The notes under the pieces are model-generated. The model had not been told where the DNA came from. It did no database searches and saw only the letters and a list, made by a program, of their open reading frames with translations. A stretch of DNA of 64,000 nucleotides from Flavobacterium sp. JAS. GTDB lineage: Bacteria > Bacteroidota > Bacteroidia > Flavobacteriales > Flavobacteriaceae. The stretch is from positions 310,001 to 374,000 of the forward strand of contig NZ_JAJMOX010000005.1 in the NCBI RefSeq assembly GCF_020991455.1. Direction: 5' to 3'. Below, one piece after another: positions 1-8,451 of this stretch (positions within the stretch are counted from its first letter, which is position 1; every line of letters begins with the position of its first letter). The position numbers and the translations under genes were made by a program.

Positions 1-260
1 TTTCCGCAATTGATATAAAGAGGTGTAAATACGGCAACATCCTGAAGTTCTTTAGCTAAAATCCTACTTAGTATCTTCGTGATTTCTTCAGGATTTACAA
101 CATTATTCATCTGATTAAGTAATGCTTTCACGGCAAAGGCTTCTTCTCTCAATCTGCCAATTTGCGAATCGTTGGGAAGTATGGTTTCACCTGCTAAAAG
201 TCTCTCAAAAATATCTTTTTGAAATGGTGCACCATCGGAAATAAGGTTTGAATCTGACAT
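1..260 (-). CDS. Sugar O-acetyltransferase, N-terminal part (gene runs off the left edge)
   Basis: The reverse complement opens with ATG at 260 and reads without a stop to the window edge (about 86 codons). The protein begins MSDSNLISDGAPFQKDIF, followed by an L-AGE-PND segment near residues 22-31 and VFTPLYINCG at the edge. This is the layout of the maltose/galactoside O-acetyltransferase family: a short helical Mac domain, then the start of the left-handed beta-helix of hexapeptide repeats. Family members transfer acetyl from acetyl-CoA to a sugar hydroxyl in the cytoplasm; the substrate cannot be told here. A promoter box TACCTTTG lies 26 bases upstream at 286-293. The AraC regulator immediately upstream on the same strand may control it. 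Confidence 0.8.
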   Translation of the reverse strand, partial: MSDSNLISDGAPFQKDIFERLLAGETILPNDSQIGRLREEAFAVKALLNQMNNVVNPEEITKILSRILAKELQDVAVFTPLYINCG

Positions 261-285
261 AATATTTGAATTAAATAACCAGATA

Positions 286-293
286 CAAAGGTA
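286..293 (-). promoter_or_regulatory. Promoter -7 box TACCTTTG for the acetyltransferase
   Basis: The minus strand reads TACCTTTG, an exact match to the Bacteroidota/Flavobacterium -7 consensus TAnnTTTG, 26 bases before the ATG at 260. An 8-bp inverted repeat (ACTGCCTT, 5-base loop, AAGGCAGT) at 296-316 lies just upstream. It could be an operator or the end of the AraC transcript. Confidence 0.55.
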
Positions 294-295
294 AG

Positions 296-316
296 ACTGC
301 CTTTAAGCAAGGCAGT
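296..316. repeat. 8-bp inverted repeat between AraC gene and acetyltransferase promoter
   Basis: ACTGCCTT at 296-303 pairs perfectly with AAGGCAGT at 309-316 across a 5-base loop. It abuts the -7 box at 286-293 and lies 30 bases beyond the AraC stop codon. There is no T-run on the minus strand, so an operator is as likely as a terminator. Confidence 0.4.
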
Positions 317-336
317 AACGATTATCAAACCAAAGA

Positions 337-353
337 TTAAGAAATTCAAACTT
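337..353. repeat. 17-bp direct repeat, copy 1 (other copy at 1234-1250)
   Basis: The 17 bases TTAAGAAATTCAAACTT occur identically at 337-353 and 1234-1250, flanking the AraC gene. The second copy overlaps the AraC promoter. Either a duplicated regulator-binding site or a remnant of the event that placed the gene. Confidence 0.6.
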
Positions 354-1224
354 CCGATTGACGAAATGCAGAAGGATTGGTGCCGGTATTCTTTTTGAAG
401 AAATTATTAAAGTAAGTTGGATATTCAAACCCAAGCGCATAACCAATTTCAGAAACACTCCAATCAGTATGGAGCAATAGCGCTTTGGCTTCTGTTATAA
501 TCCGCTCGGCAATATGAGTTGTTGTCGATTTTCCTGTAACTTCTTTTACGGCTCGATTCAGATAATTGACATGCACATTCAAATGTTGTGCATAATGTTG
601 TGCCGTTCTTAATTGAAGTGGATTGGAAGTTGTTTCAATTGGAAATTGTCTTTCGAGTAATTCCAAAAATACAGATGACAATCTGGAAGATGCATTCTTA
701 TTATGTTCGAAATTTTCAGAAGGTTCTATCTTTAGAGATTCGTGTATAATGAGACTGATATAATTGCGAATCAGCTCATCTTTAAAAACATAATCACTTT
801 TTTGTTCCGAAATCATTTTATGAAAAATAGTATTAAGAAAACCTCTTTGCTCTTCTGTGATTTTCAAAACCGGTGTTCCTCCAATTTTAAAAAAAGAAGA
901 TTGCTGCAGACTTTCAGAACGCTCGGAGTTTTTAAAAAACTCTTCCGAAAATAAGATTGTATAACCAACATAAGTCGTAGAAATGGTTTCCCATGAATAT
1001 GGAATATGTGGATTTCCAAAAAAGAGAATAGTCCCCTCCTGATCATAGGTCTTATCAGAATAATGAATCTTGCTTTTACCAGTTGTCAGGCAGATTTTAT
1101 AAAACTCCTTTCTACTGTAAGATCTGGTTTCGGCACCATCATCCTCTATCTGAAATGCTTTAAAGCCCTGCAGTTTCAGTTCGTTATTAAACTTGGAAAT
1201 TTCTCTTATTACCTTGTCTTTCAT
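346..1224 (-). CDS. AraC-family transcriptional regulator
   Basis: A 292-residue protein with an N-terminal cupin-like effector domain (about residues 20-170) and a C-terminal AraC/XylS double helix-turn-helix (about 195-290). The second helix-turn-helix carries the familiar SVSEIGYALGFEYPTYFNNFFKK segment in part, ending in GTNPSAFRQ. It should be a cytoplasmic DNA-binding regulator answering to a small ligand; the ligand is unknown. It is divergent from the TetR gene and directly upstream of the sugar acetyltransferase on the same strand, its most likely target. A perfect -7 box (TAACTTTG) ends only 4 bases before the ATG, so the message is probably leaderless or nearly so. Confidence 0.85.
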   Translation of the reverse strand: MKDKVIREISKFNNELKLQGFKAFQIEDDGAETRSYSRKEFYKICLTTGKSKIHYSDKTYDQEGTILFFGNPHIPYSWETISTTYVGYTILFSEEFFKNSERSESLQQSSFFKIGGTPVLKITEEQRGFLNTIFHKMISEQKSDYVFKDELIRNYISLIIHESLKIEPSENFEHNKNASSRLSSVFLELLERQFPIETTSNPLQLRTAQHYAQHLNVHVNYLNRAVKEVTGKSTTTHIAERIITEAKALLLHTDWSVSEIGYALGFEYPTYFNNFFKKNTGTNPSAFRQSEV

Positions 1225-1228
1225 TTTA

Positions 1229-1236
1229 CAAAGTTA
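1229..1236 (-). promoter_or_regulatory. Promoter -7 box TAACTTTG for the AraC gene
   Basis: The minus strand reads TAACTTTG, an exact match to TAnnTTTG. It ends 4 bases before the ATG at 1222-1224, which places the expected transcription start at or inside the start codon. It overlaps the second copy of the 17-bp repeat (1234-1250). Confidence 0.55.
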
Positions 1237-1372
1237 AGAAATTCAAACTTGTTTAAAACACTAAAATCTTAATTCTTAATCTTTTTAAAAGCAAATAATT
1301 AAATTCTTTAGAAGAAAACGTGAAGCAAAAATGATCAAAAAATAAGCTAATTTATAAATTATTATAAAAAAA

Positions 1373-1385
1373 TGAACACTGTTCA
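1373..1385. promoter_or_regulatory. TetR operator, copy 1 (TGAACactGTTCA)
   Basis: A palindrome with 5-bp arms TGAAC/GTTCA and a 3-base centre lies in the promoter of the TetR gene. The same palindrome with a different centre (AAC) lies at 2048-2060 in front of the efflux genes. Two identical-armed palindromes in exactly the two places a local repressor would act strongly suggest the operator of the TetR protein encoded between them. Confidence 0.7.
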
Positions 1386-1396
1386 AAAAATATACA

Positions 1397-1404
1397 TACC
1401 TTTG
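1397..1404 (+). promoter_or_regulatory. Promoter -7 box TACCTTTG for the TetR gene
   Basis: TACCTTTG matches the TAnnTTTG consensus exactly. It ends 4 bases before the ATG at 1409, again implying a leaderless transcript. The TetR palindrome at 1373-1385 covers the region where the -33 element should be, so bound repressor would block its own promoter. Confidence 0.6.
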
Positions 1405-1408
1405 CCGC

Positions 1409-2026
1409 ATGAGTACAGCAGAAAGAAAAGCACGTGAAAAAGAAGCCTTAAAAATGCTGATCCTAAAAGGAGCTAAAAAACTCTTTTTGGAGAGAGGCAT
1501 TGAACAGACTACGATTCGAAACATCGCTGATGAAATTGACTACAGCGTTGGAACTGTGTATGTTTACTTTAAAGATAAGAATGCTATTCTTCACGACCTC
1601 CATTCTATTGGTTTTCAAGAGCTAGGCGGATATTTTACCGAATTGTTCGCCATTAAAGACCCAATGGAACGTCTTCGAAAAATGGGATTTACCTATTTGA
1701 AATTTGCCATGGAAAATTCTGAAATGTATGATTTAATGTTCATCGTAAAAGCGCCGATGGAATTTATTGAAAGTACTGAGAAAGAAGCATGGAATGAAGG
1801 AGCTGACACTTTTGGTGCCCTAAAGAAAACCGTGGAAGAATGTATGAACGAAGGGCATTTTGAAGGACATTCATTAGAAGCATTATCTTTTATGATTTGG
1901 AGTTTAGTACACGGAATGTGCTGTCTAGAAATACGCCAGAGAACAAAAGGCGTAAAATTTTCTAACCCGAATACCATCCTTTCTGAGGGATACAATGAAT
2001 ATTTAAAAATAATAAAGAAACTTTAA
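1409..2026 (+). CDS. TetR/AcrR-family repressor of the efflux operon
   Basis: A 205-residue regulator with a typical TetR N-terminal helix-turn-helix (about residues 12-60; TTIRNIADEIDYSVGTVYVYF) and a variable ligand-binding C-terminal domain. It lies 45 bases upstream of a TolC-MFP-RND operon in the same direction, the classic arrangement for a local repressor of drug efflux. Palindromes TGAACnnnGTTCA precede both this gene and the channel gene, supporting autorepression plus control of the pump. The ATG at 1409 gives the normal distance to the helix-turn-helix, so it was kept even though the promoter box is only 4 bases away. The inducing compound is unknown. Confidence 0.88.
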   Translation: MSTAERKAREKEALKMLILKGAKKLFLERGIEQTTIRNIADEIDYSVGTVYVYFKDKNAILHDLHSIGFQELGGYFTELFAIKDPMERLRKMGFTYLKFAMENSEMYDLMFIVKAPMEFIESTEKEAWNEGADTFGALKKTVEECMNEGHFEGHSLEALSFMIWSLVHGMCCLEIRQRTKGVKFSNPNTILSEGYNEYLKIIKKL

Positions 2027-2047
2027 ACTTTTTTTTGATCAAAAAAA

Positions 2048-2060
2048 TGAACAACGTTCA
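2048..2060. promoter_or_regulatory. TetR operator, copy 2 (TGAACaacGTTCA)
   Basis: Second copy of the TGAAC/GTTCA palindrome, between the TetR stop codon and the start of the TolC-like gene, 11 bases before the first ATG. It suggests a separate, repressible promoter for the efflux genes. Confidence 0.7.
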
Positions 2061-2071
2061 ATTTAAAAACA

Positions 2072-3418
2072 ATGTACAATAAAATGAAAAAAGCAATTAC
2101 ATTAGCCATTTTTTGTTTTGGATTTATAGGATATTCCCAAAGCAAACTCGATAATTATATCCAGATTGGATTAAAAAGCAATGAGCTAATCAAACAGCAC
2201 AACTTCGATATTAATAAAAGTATGTATGCCCTGCAGGAAGCCCGTTCCCTGTTCTACCCTACTGTTTCCCTGAATGCCAATTATACTAAGGCCGATGGCG
2301 GAAGAACAATTGATATTCCGATTGGGGATATGCTGAATCCTGTATACAGCACGCTCAATCAAATAACCAATTCGAATGCTTTTCCTTCTCTACAGAACCA
2401 GTCGGTTTTGATTAATCCCGATAATTTCTATGATGCTAAAATTCACACGACAATGCCGTTGCTGAACTATGAAATTATCTATAACAAGAGAATAAAAAGC
2501 CAGCAGACTTCTTTACAAAAAATAGAGCTTGAAATCTATCAAAGGGAGCTGGTTAAAGAAATAAAAACGGCATACTATAAATACCTTCAGTCAATTGAAG
2601 GAATTAATATTTATCAGGATGCTTTAGCATTGGTGAAAGAAAATCAAAGGGTTAACCAGTCTTTATTTAAAAATGACAAGATAAACCGTACGGCAGTTCT
2701 TAGAAGTGATAATGAAGTAATTCGTATCGAGGCTAATCTGGAAACAGCAAAACAAGTCAGCAATAATGCGAAAACATATTTTAATTTTCTAATTAATCAA
2801 AAGCTTGACAGCGAAATTGAAGTTGATTCGGATAAAGAAAGCCTGCCCAGTGCACTTGTACAGGAAAATACCTCAGGCAGAGAAGAACTTTCAAAGCTTA
2901 CTATGGCAAAAGATATAAATGAAAATGTAAGTAAGCTCACCCAATCGTATTGGTATCCAAAATTGAGTGGTTTTGCAGATTTCGGATTTCAGGACTTTGA
3001 CTTCGAAGTAAAGAAACAATCCCGATACTATTTTGCCGGTGCCGCTTTAGAATGGACTATTTTCTCAGGCAACAAAAACAAATACAGACTTAAACAGGTT
3101 CAGGAAGAAAGTAATAAAATAAACTCACAGACTGATAATGTAAAACAGCAGCTGCTGCTTCAATTTCAGGTTACCCGAAATAATTTAATAGCTGCTTTGG
3201 AACAATTCAATGCCGATAAAAATCAAAAAGCAGCGGCCAAAAAATATAATGAGGACATAACCAAATTATATAAAGAAGGACAAGCCATATACATTGAACT
3301 TCTGGACGCGCAGAATCAATGGGTAAATGCACAGCTTAATACGAATATATCTCTTTATAATTCCTGGATTGCCTATGCAGAATTAGAAAGAGCCAATGCC
3401 ACTTTTACTTTAAAATAA
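2072..3418 (+). CDS. TolC-family outer membrane efflux channel
   Basis: A 448-residue protein with an N-terminal signal peptide and two TolC/OEP repeats (about residues 25-230 and 260-445), rich in long amphipathic helices. It is expected to form the trimeric outer-membrane duct of the tripartite pump encoded by the next two genes. The first ATG (2072) adds four residues before MKKAITLAIFCFG; the second ATG at 2084 gives a more usual signal peptide and may be the true start. The fusion protein follows after 16 bases, so the three efflux genes form one operon. Confidence 0.88.
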   Translation: MYNKMKKAITLAIFCFGFIGYSQSKLDNYIQIGLKSNELIKQHNFDINKSMYALQEARSLFYPTVSLNANYTKADGGRTIDIPIGDMLNPVYSTLNQITNSNAFPSLQNQSVLINPDNFYDAKIHTTMPLLNYEIIYNKRIKSQQTSLQKIELEIYQRELVKEIKTAYYKYLQSIEGINIYQDALALVKENQRVNQSLFKNDKINRTAVLRSDNEVIRIEANLETAKQVSNNAKTYFNFLINQKLDSEIEVDSDKESLPSALVQENTSGREELSKLTMAKDINENVSKLTQSYWYPKLSGFADFGFQDFDFEVKKQSRYYFAGAALEWTIFSGNKNKYRLKQVQEESNKINSQTDNVKQQLLLQFQVTRNNLIAALEQFNADKNQKAAAKKYNEDITKLYKEGQAIYIELLDAQNQWVNAQLNTNISLYNSWIAYAELERANATFTLK

Positions 3419-3434
3419 TCCAAAAACAATACTT

Positions 3435-4556
3435 ATGAAATCGAAGATTAATTCATCCGTTCGCCTATCAGACGAGGGGCACGAACACAAAAAAAAATAT
3501 TTTACGCTTGTGAGTAAAAAATCAATAGTAATATGTCTTTTTGCTTTTCCTGTCTTTTATGCCTGTAAAGAAGAAAAAAAAGAGCATAACCAATTTGAAA
3601 CTGCAGATGTTGTATCCATTAAAACAGCAGCAGCCGGATCTTTAGCGCTTACGAGTAATATCAATGCTTCTGGTTTGATTACAACAGAAAACACCGCCAA
3701 TTACAGCTTTAAAATTGGTGGTATCGTAAGGCACATTTATGTAGAAGAAGGTCATTTTTTTAAAAAAGGACAGCTTTTAGCCGCATTGGATGAAACCGAA
3801 ATCAGTGCGGGTTTGAACCAGACTGATTTAAATGTAAAAAAATACGAGAGGGATTATACTCGAGCCAAAAATCTCTACCAAGACAGCGTATATACTTTAG
3901 AACAGCTTCAAAATACAAAAACAGGTCTTGACATTGCCAAAAAGCAAAAAGATGCCATTGCTTTTAATGCCCGTTATGCCAAGATATATGCAGCGGCAGA
4001 TGGTTTTGTATCTCAAAAAATAGCAAGCGAGGGCGAAGTTACAGGTCCCGGTTCTCCTGTTTTAGCCATAAATGAAACATCCCATAACAATAATTACCTG
4101 TTAAAAGTTGGACTGACAGATAAGGAATGGGCATCGGTTAAAATTGGCCAAAAAGCATCTGTTACATTGGATGGCTATCCTGACAAAAACTTTGATGCCG
4201 TGGTTTTTAGAAAGTCCCAGTCTGCAGATGCAGCCTTGGGGTCCTTTCAGATAGAATTAAAACTGGACATGAAAAGCAGTAAACCTGCAGTGGGTATGTT
4301 TGGCAAAGCCGAAATACGTGCCGATACTGCTCAGGATTTAATCACGATCCCTTACGATGCACTTATTGAAGCAGACGGTAATAAGGCTTTTGTTTTTTTA
4401 GTTGAAAATAATAAAGTAAGAAGACAGCCTGTGACGATTTACAAATTTGAAAACAAAATCGTGTACATCAAAGACGGCCTTGAGAAAACAGATCAGATAG
4501 TGATCTCAAACAGCGCCTATCTTAACGAAGAATCAAAGATTAAGATCATTAAATAA
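3435..4556 (+). CDS. RND efflux membrane-fusion (periplasmic adaptor) protein
   Basis: A 373-residue HlyD/AcrA-type adaptor with a lipoyl/barrel-sandwich hybrid, hairpin and beta-barrel; GGIVRHIYVEEGHFFKKGQ near residue 100 is the first lipoyl half-motif. It bridges the inner-membrane pump and the outer-membrane channel. A lipobox-like VFYAC (Cys44) suggests it is lipid-anchored, but the ATG start leaves an unusually long charged stretch (about 29 residues) before the hydrophobic core. An in-frame GTG at 3510 would give MSKKSIVICLFAFPVFYAC, an ordinary lipoprotein signal. The pump gene follows after 8 bases. Confidence 0.88.
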   Translation: MKSKINSSVRLSDEGHEHKKKYFTLVSKKSIVICLFAFPVFYACKEEKKEHNQFETADVVSIKTAAAGSLALTSNINASGLITTENTANYSFKIGGIVRHIYVEEGHFFKKGQLLAALDETEISAGLNQTDLNVKKYERDYTRAKNLYQDSVYTLEQLQNTKTGLDIAKKQKDAIAFNARYAKIYAAADGFVSQKIASEGEVTGPGSPVLAINETSHNNNYLLKVGLTDKEWASVKIGQKASVTLDGYPDKNFDAVVFRKSQSADAALGSFQIELKLDMKSSKPAVGMFGKAEIRADTAQDLITIPYDALIEADGNKAFVFLVENNKVRRQPVTIYKFENKIVYIKDGLEKTDQIVISNSAYLNEESKIKIIK

Positions 4557-4564
4557 TAGGCACC

Positions 4565-7500
4565 ATGAAGATTACAAACTTTGCCGTTAAAAACTATCAG
4601 TTCACACTGATTATATTTCTTCTCGTGTCTGTTGTAGGGTATTTAACCTTGTTTTCAATGCCGCGATCAGAAGATCCTTCTACTCATCCTCCTCAATATC
4701 TCATTACGGTTATTTATCCCGGAACCAGTCCAAAGGATATGGAAGAACAGGTAGTAAAACCTATTGAAAATAAAATTTACGGACTTGAGAATATTGATAA
4801 AATCCTTACCACTGTTGAAGACGGCGTAGCTGCCTTTCAGGTAAAATTTAAATATGGGGTTGATGTCGATAATAAGTATCAGGAAATTTCTACGGAAATG
4901 AATGCGTTGCAAAACAGCGAACTTCCTAAGGATATTTACCTCATCAAAACAGAGAAAATTGCTTCTTCGGATGTAAAAATTCTTCAGGTGGCCTTAATTT
5001 CAGAAAATGCATCAGATAAAAAACTACGTGATGCAGCAGATGAGTTGAAGACAAGACTTGAAAAAATCACCAATCTTAAAGACGTAAAATATGCCGGAAT
5101 ACCCGAACAGGAAATAAGAATTGATCTGCAGCTGGATAAACTCGCGCAGTTAAAAATCCCCTTGAATGTGGTCATGGGAAGTCTTCAGAGTGAAGCTGCA
5201 GATATTCCCGGAGGAAGCATCAATCTTGACAGTAAGGTGTTTAACGTAAAGACAAGTGGTAAATTTAAAAATGCCGATGATGTGGCTAATACGGTTATAT
5301 ACAATGCAAATGGCAAAATAATCTATATGAAGGATGTTGCCGAAGTAGGTTACAAATCTGAAACAGTAGATCATATTACCCGTATAAATGGCCATCGTTG
5401 TGTTCTGGTTACCATAGGTATGAAAGACAACGTAAATATAACTGACGTTCAAAAACAATTTTTACCAATCGTAGAAGAATTCTCTAAAGATCTGCCTCAA
5501 AATATAAAGCTGGTTAAAAACTTTGATCAGGCCAACATGGTATCGCAGCGTCTGGGGCATTTAGGCTTTGATTTTACCCTTGCGATTGTTCTGGTGATCA
5601 TTACGCTTTTACCATTAGGATCAAGAGCTTCCTTAATTGTAATGATATCCATACCGCTCTCACTGGCTTTGGGACTTATTGTCATGAATGCATTCGGCTA
5701 TTCCTTAAATCAGTTGAGCATTGTAGGTTTGGTGGTCGCTTTAGGACTTCTGGTGGATGATAGTATTGTGGTCGTCGAAAACATCGAGCGCTGGCTTCGT
5801 GAAGGTCATTCTAAAATGGATGCTGTTCTAAAAGGCACCAAACAAATTGGTCTTGCAGTTGTTGGCTGTACCGCTACTCTTGTTATTGCTTTTTTACCGC
5901 TGGCTTTTCTTCCTGATGTTTCAGGTGAGTTTATAAGAAGTCTTCCTATGGCAATTATTACGAGTGTCCTGGCGTCAATGATTGTGGCTATGACATTGGT
6001 TCCGTTTCTGGGAAGCCGATTTTTAAAAACGCATGAAAATGGTGAAGGGAATGTTTTTCTTCAATACCTGCAAAAGTTCCTGACACGTTCTTACAGCAGG
6101 GTTATGCCTAAAGCATTACAATTTCCAAAAACAACAATTGCTATATCCATAGCATTGAGCATAACCGCATTTGGACTTTTTAAGGCTACGGGATTTAAGC
6201 TGTTCCCAACTTCAGAGAAACCAATGTTTCTTATTAATATAAAAATGCCGCTTCAAGCCAATTTGACCGAAAGCGACAGGGTTACAAAAATGGTCGAAGC
6301 TGAATTAAAGAACCATAAAGAAATTGTATTTTATACGGCGAATGTCGGCAAGGGAAACCCACAGATTTATTACAATGTGCACCCGCAGGACAGAAAACCT
6401 GATTTTGCACAGATTTTTGTGCAGTTGGAAGATGAGGCAAAACCTACCGAAAAAACAGCTTTGATTGAAAAGCTCCGAGAAAAATTCAAAACAATGCCTT
6501 ATGCAAAAATCGAAGTTAAAGATTTTGAGCAGGGAACTCCTCTGGAAGCTAATATTGTAGTAAGGCTCTTTGGAGAAGATCCGGCCGTTTTGCGTAAGCT
6601 TTCTTCTCAAGTTGAAACTATTTTACGAAATCAGAAAGGAACAGTTTATATCAACAATGAACTAAACACTTACAAAACAGATGTAAAAGTAAAAATTAAT
6701 AAAGAAAAAGCAAGAACACTAGGTGTGATGACAAGTGAGGCAGATAAAGTTGTACGTCTTGCTGTAGCCGGATTAACGGTTGGCGATTACATCGATGACA
6801 GAGGTGATGCCAGAAATGTTACACTTACGCTGCCAAGAGATAAATTTTCTAATCTGGACGCTTTAAAAAATCTTTATGTAAATAATATTCAGGGAACGCC
6901 AATTGCATTGAACCAAATTGCAGAAATCTCTTTTGAAACTTCGCCAACAACGATTAATCATTTCAATAAATCCCGTTTTGCAAAGGTTACAGCATTATCA
7001 GACAAAGGTTATTATGCTAATGATTTATTAACAGAGATCATCCCCAAACTCGATAAACTTAAAATGCCAAAAGGATATTACTATAAATTATCAGGCGAAA
7101 AAGAGTCTGAAGGAGATGCTCTGGGAGGGAATTTCCTTTCGGTAATTATTTTAAGCACATTCCTTTTCATTGGTGTACTGCTATTGCAGTTCAAAACATT
7201 CAAAGGAATCATCATTGTACTTTCCATTATTCCGTTGGGAATTTTAGGAGGGGTTGTATTATTACTTATTAACGGAAGTCCTATGTCGTTAGTGGCTATT
7301 ATTGGTTTTATCGGTCTGTCGGGTATTCAGGTTAAAAATTCACTCTTACTGGTAGATTTTACCAATCAGCTCCGACAAGAAGGACACTCCATAGATGAGG
7401 CAATTGCAATTGCCGGAGAAACACGCTTTCTACCGGTAGTGCTGACTTCGATAACCGCAATCTGCGGTCTTATTCCTCTAGCTTTGAATTCGAATCCTTT

Positions 7501-7633
7501 AATTGCACCGCTAGCCATTGTTCTTATCGGCGGACTGATAAGTTCGACCATTCTGTCTAGAATTGTAACCCCTGTAATGTACAAACTAATGCCTCCAAGT
7601 ATCGAAATTGATAATAAAGAACCGCTTAATTAA
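4565..7633 (+). CDS. RND-family multidrug efflux transporter (AcrB/MexB-like pump)
   Basis: A 1022-residue inner-membrane pump of the hydrophobe/amphiphile efflux class. TM1 is near residues 12-30, TM2-6 cluster near 335-490, a second periplasmic loop follows, and the second TM cluster is near 850-1010. The proton-relay aspartates are visible in TM4 as LLVDDSIVVVENI (Asp398, Asp399). It exports small molecules driven by proton influx, together with the adaptor and channel encoded upstream. Length matches the family. Substrates cannot be deduced. The operon appears to end here; a strong hairpin terminator lies about 250 bases downstream. Confidence 0.92.
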   Translation: MKITNFAVKNYQFTLIIFLLVSVVGYLTLFSMPRSEDPSTHPPQYLITVIYPGTSPKDMEEQVVKPIENKIYGLENIDKILTTVEDGVAAFQVKFKYGVDVDNKYQEISTEMNALQNSELPKDIYLIKTEKIASSDVKILQVALISENASDKKLRDAADELKTRLEKITNLKDVKYAGIPEQEIRIDLQLDKLAQLKIPLNVVMGSLQSEAADIPGGSINLDSKVFNVKTSGKFKNADDVANTVIYNANGKIIYMKDVAEVGYKSETVDHITRINGHRCVLVTIGMKDNVNITDVQKQFLPIVEEFSKDLPQNIKLVKNFDQANMVSQRLGHLGFDFTLAIVLVIITLLPLGSRASLIVMISIPLSLALGLIVMNAFGYSLNQLSIVGLVVALGLLVDDSIVVVENIERWLREGHSKMDAVLKGTKQIGLAVVGCTATLVIAFLPLAFLPDVSGEFIRSLPMAIITSVLASMIVAMTLVPFLGSRFLKTHENGEGNVFLQYLQKFLTRSYSRVMPKALQFPKTTIAISIALSITAFGLFKATGFKLFPTSEKPMFLINIKMPLQANLTESDRVTKMVEAELKNHKEIVFYTANVGKGNPQIYYNVHPQDRKPDFAQIFVQLEDEAKPTEKTALIEKLREKFKTMPYAKIEVKDFEQGTPLEANIVVRLFGEDPAVLRKLSSQVETILRNQKGTVYINNELNTYKTDVKVKINKEKARTLGVMTSEADKVVRLAVAGLTVGDYIDDRGDARNVTLTLPRDKFSNLDALKNLYVNNIQGTPIALNQIAEISFETSPTTINHFNKSRFAKVTALSDKGYYANDLLTEIIPKLDKLKMPKGYYYKLSGEKESEGDALGGNFLSVIILSTFLFIGVLLLQFKTFKGIIIVLSIIPLGILGGVVLLLINGSPMSLVAIIGFIGLSGIQVKNSLLLVDFTNQLRQEGHSIDEAIAIAGETRFLPVVLTSITAICGLIPLALNSNPLIAPLAIVLIGGLISSTILSRIVTPVMYKLMPPSIEIDNKEPLN

Positions 7634-7880
7634 ATTCAGGAAGCTCAATCTATATTTAACTTTGCTAAATTCAAGATTAATAATGTTTTACTATTTCATT
7701 GTTCTAATTTGAAACTGAAATCAATATATAAAATAGATACAAATTTCCATCAATCCTCAACAAGACATTCAAACCAAATTTCTAGTGTTATTGAAAGACA
7801 GGTTCTACGTGTAGTAAGCCAATCCCTTTGAATCCTCCATAAAATGTATAGAAATTTGTCCCGTAGAGATCACCACAGCC
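7634..7880. other. Intergenic stretch with a possible short coding remnant
   Basis: No intact gene. On the minus strand, from about 7880 to the stop near 7788, an open frame reads GCGDLYGTNFYTFYGGFKG and ends HVEPVFQ-stop. It looks more protein-like than random but I do not recognise it and it lacks a start. It may be the tail of a lost gene; the rest is AT-rich without obvious signals. Confidence 0.2.
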
Positions 7881-7917
7881 AAAAGGCGCCAATTGAAGAC
7901 AATTGGCGCCTTTTTTT
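7881..7917. terminator. Strong rho-independent terminator
   Basis: A perfect 15-bp stem (AAAAGGCGCCAATTG / CAATTGGCGCCTTTT) with a 4-base loop is followed on the plus strand by a T-run. It is the best terminator in the window and probably ends the efflux operon. Confidence 0.85.
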
Positions 7918-8211
7918 ATACAAACTTACTAATCAGCAAAGTTAACTTGTTTTCGTTTACATTTTTTTATACGACATTAAACCAGGAATAAACAACAAAA
8001 AACACGTATTGAAAGAGAAATTTAAAATTTAGCATAGATAGCCTGACAGGATTCGAACACTGGAATGCAACGGAAATTAACTTTAGATTCTTCTAGATTG
8101 TTTTCAATTGCTGTTCAAAGGCAAATATTGATATTTTATTTAGAAAATGGTTTATCATCTTATCATTAATGAAAACTTCCGCTGTCATTAAGCTTGATTT
8201 CCTTGATTTTA

Positions 8212-8450
8212 TTACTGTTTAATAACCTGTGGTATTTTATATTTTCCGCTTAAAACTTCATGCGTAGGCTGGTAAAATCTTAAAATCATATAAAAACCTC
8301 CTTCTGGAACAGGTATCCCTTCCCCAAAGCCAAACTTTTGGTGTTGTAGTGATTATTACTTTAGTAACGCCTTTGGGAATGGCACCTTTCCATCCCGGAG
8401 GAACAATAGCAAATTTGCCCGGTTTTGTACCTGTAGTTCTTCTGCCTAAA
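8212..8450 (-). pseudogene. DUF1254/DUF1214-family protein, decayed remnant
   Basis: The minus strand from about 8450 encodes GRRTTGTKPGKFAIVPPGWKG and following residues up to TPKVW, which is the characteristic stretch of DUF1254 proteins. The reading frame then shifts and continues as GIPVPEGGFYMILRFYQPTHEVL, ending KYKIPQVIKQ-stop at 8212, the usual C-terminus of the linked DUF1214 domain. The N-terminal half and the region joining the two domains are missing. Intact family members are roughly 450 residues, so only about 80 codons survive. The 5' edge coincides with the terminator hairpin of the fructan operon. Confidence 0.8.
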
Positions 8451-8451
8451 C

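Noticed and set aside
8041..8075. A tRNA gene on the minus strand
   Set aside because: Only a T-loop-like and acceptor-like piece is seen; no D-arm or anticodon arm could be folded, so it is listed only as a finding.
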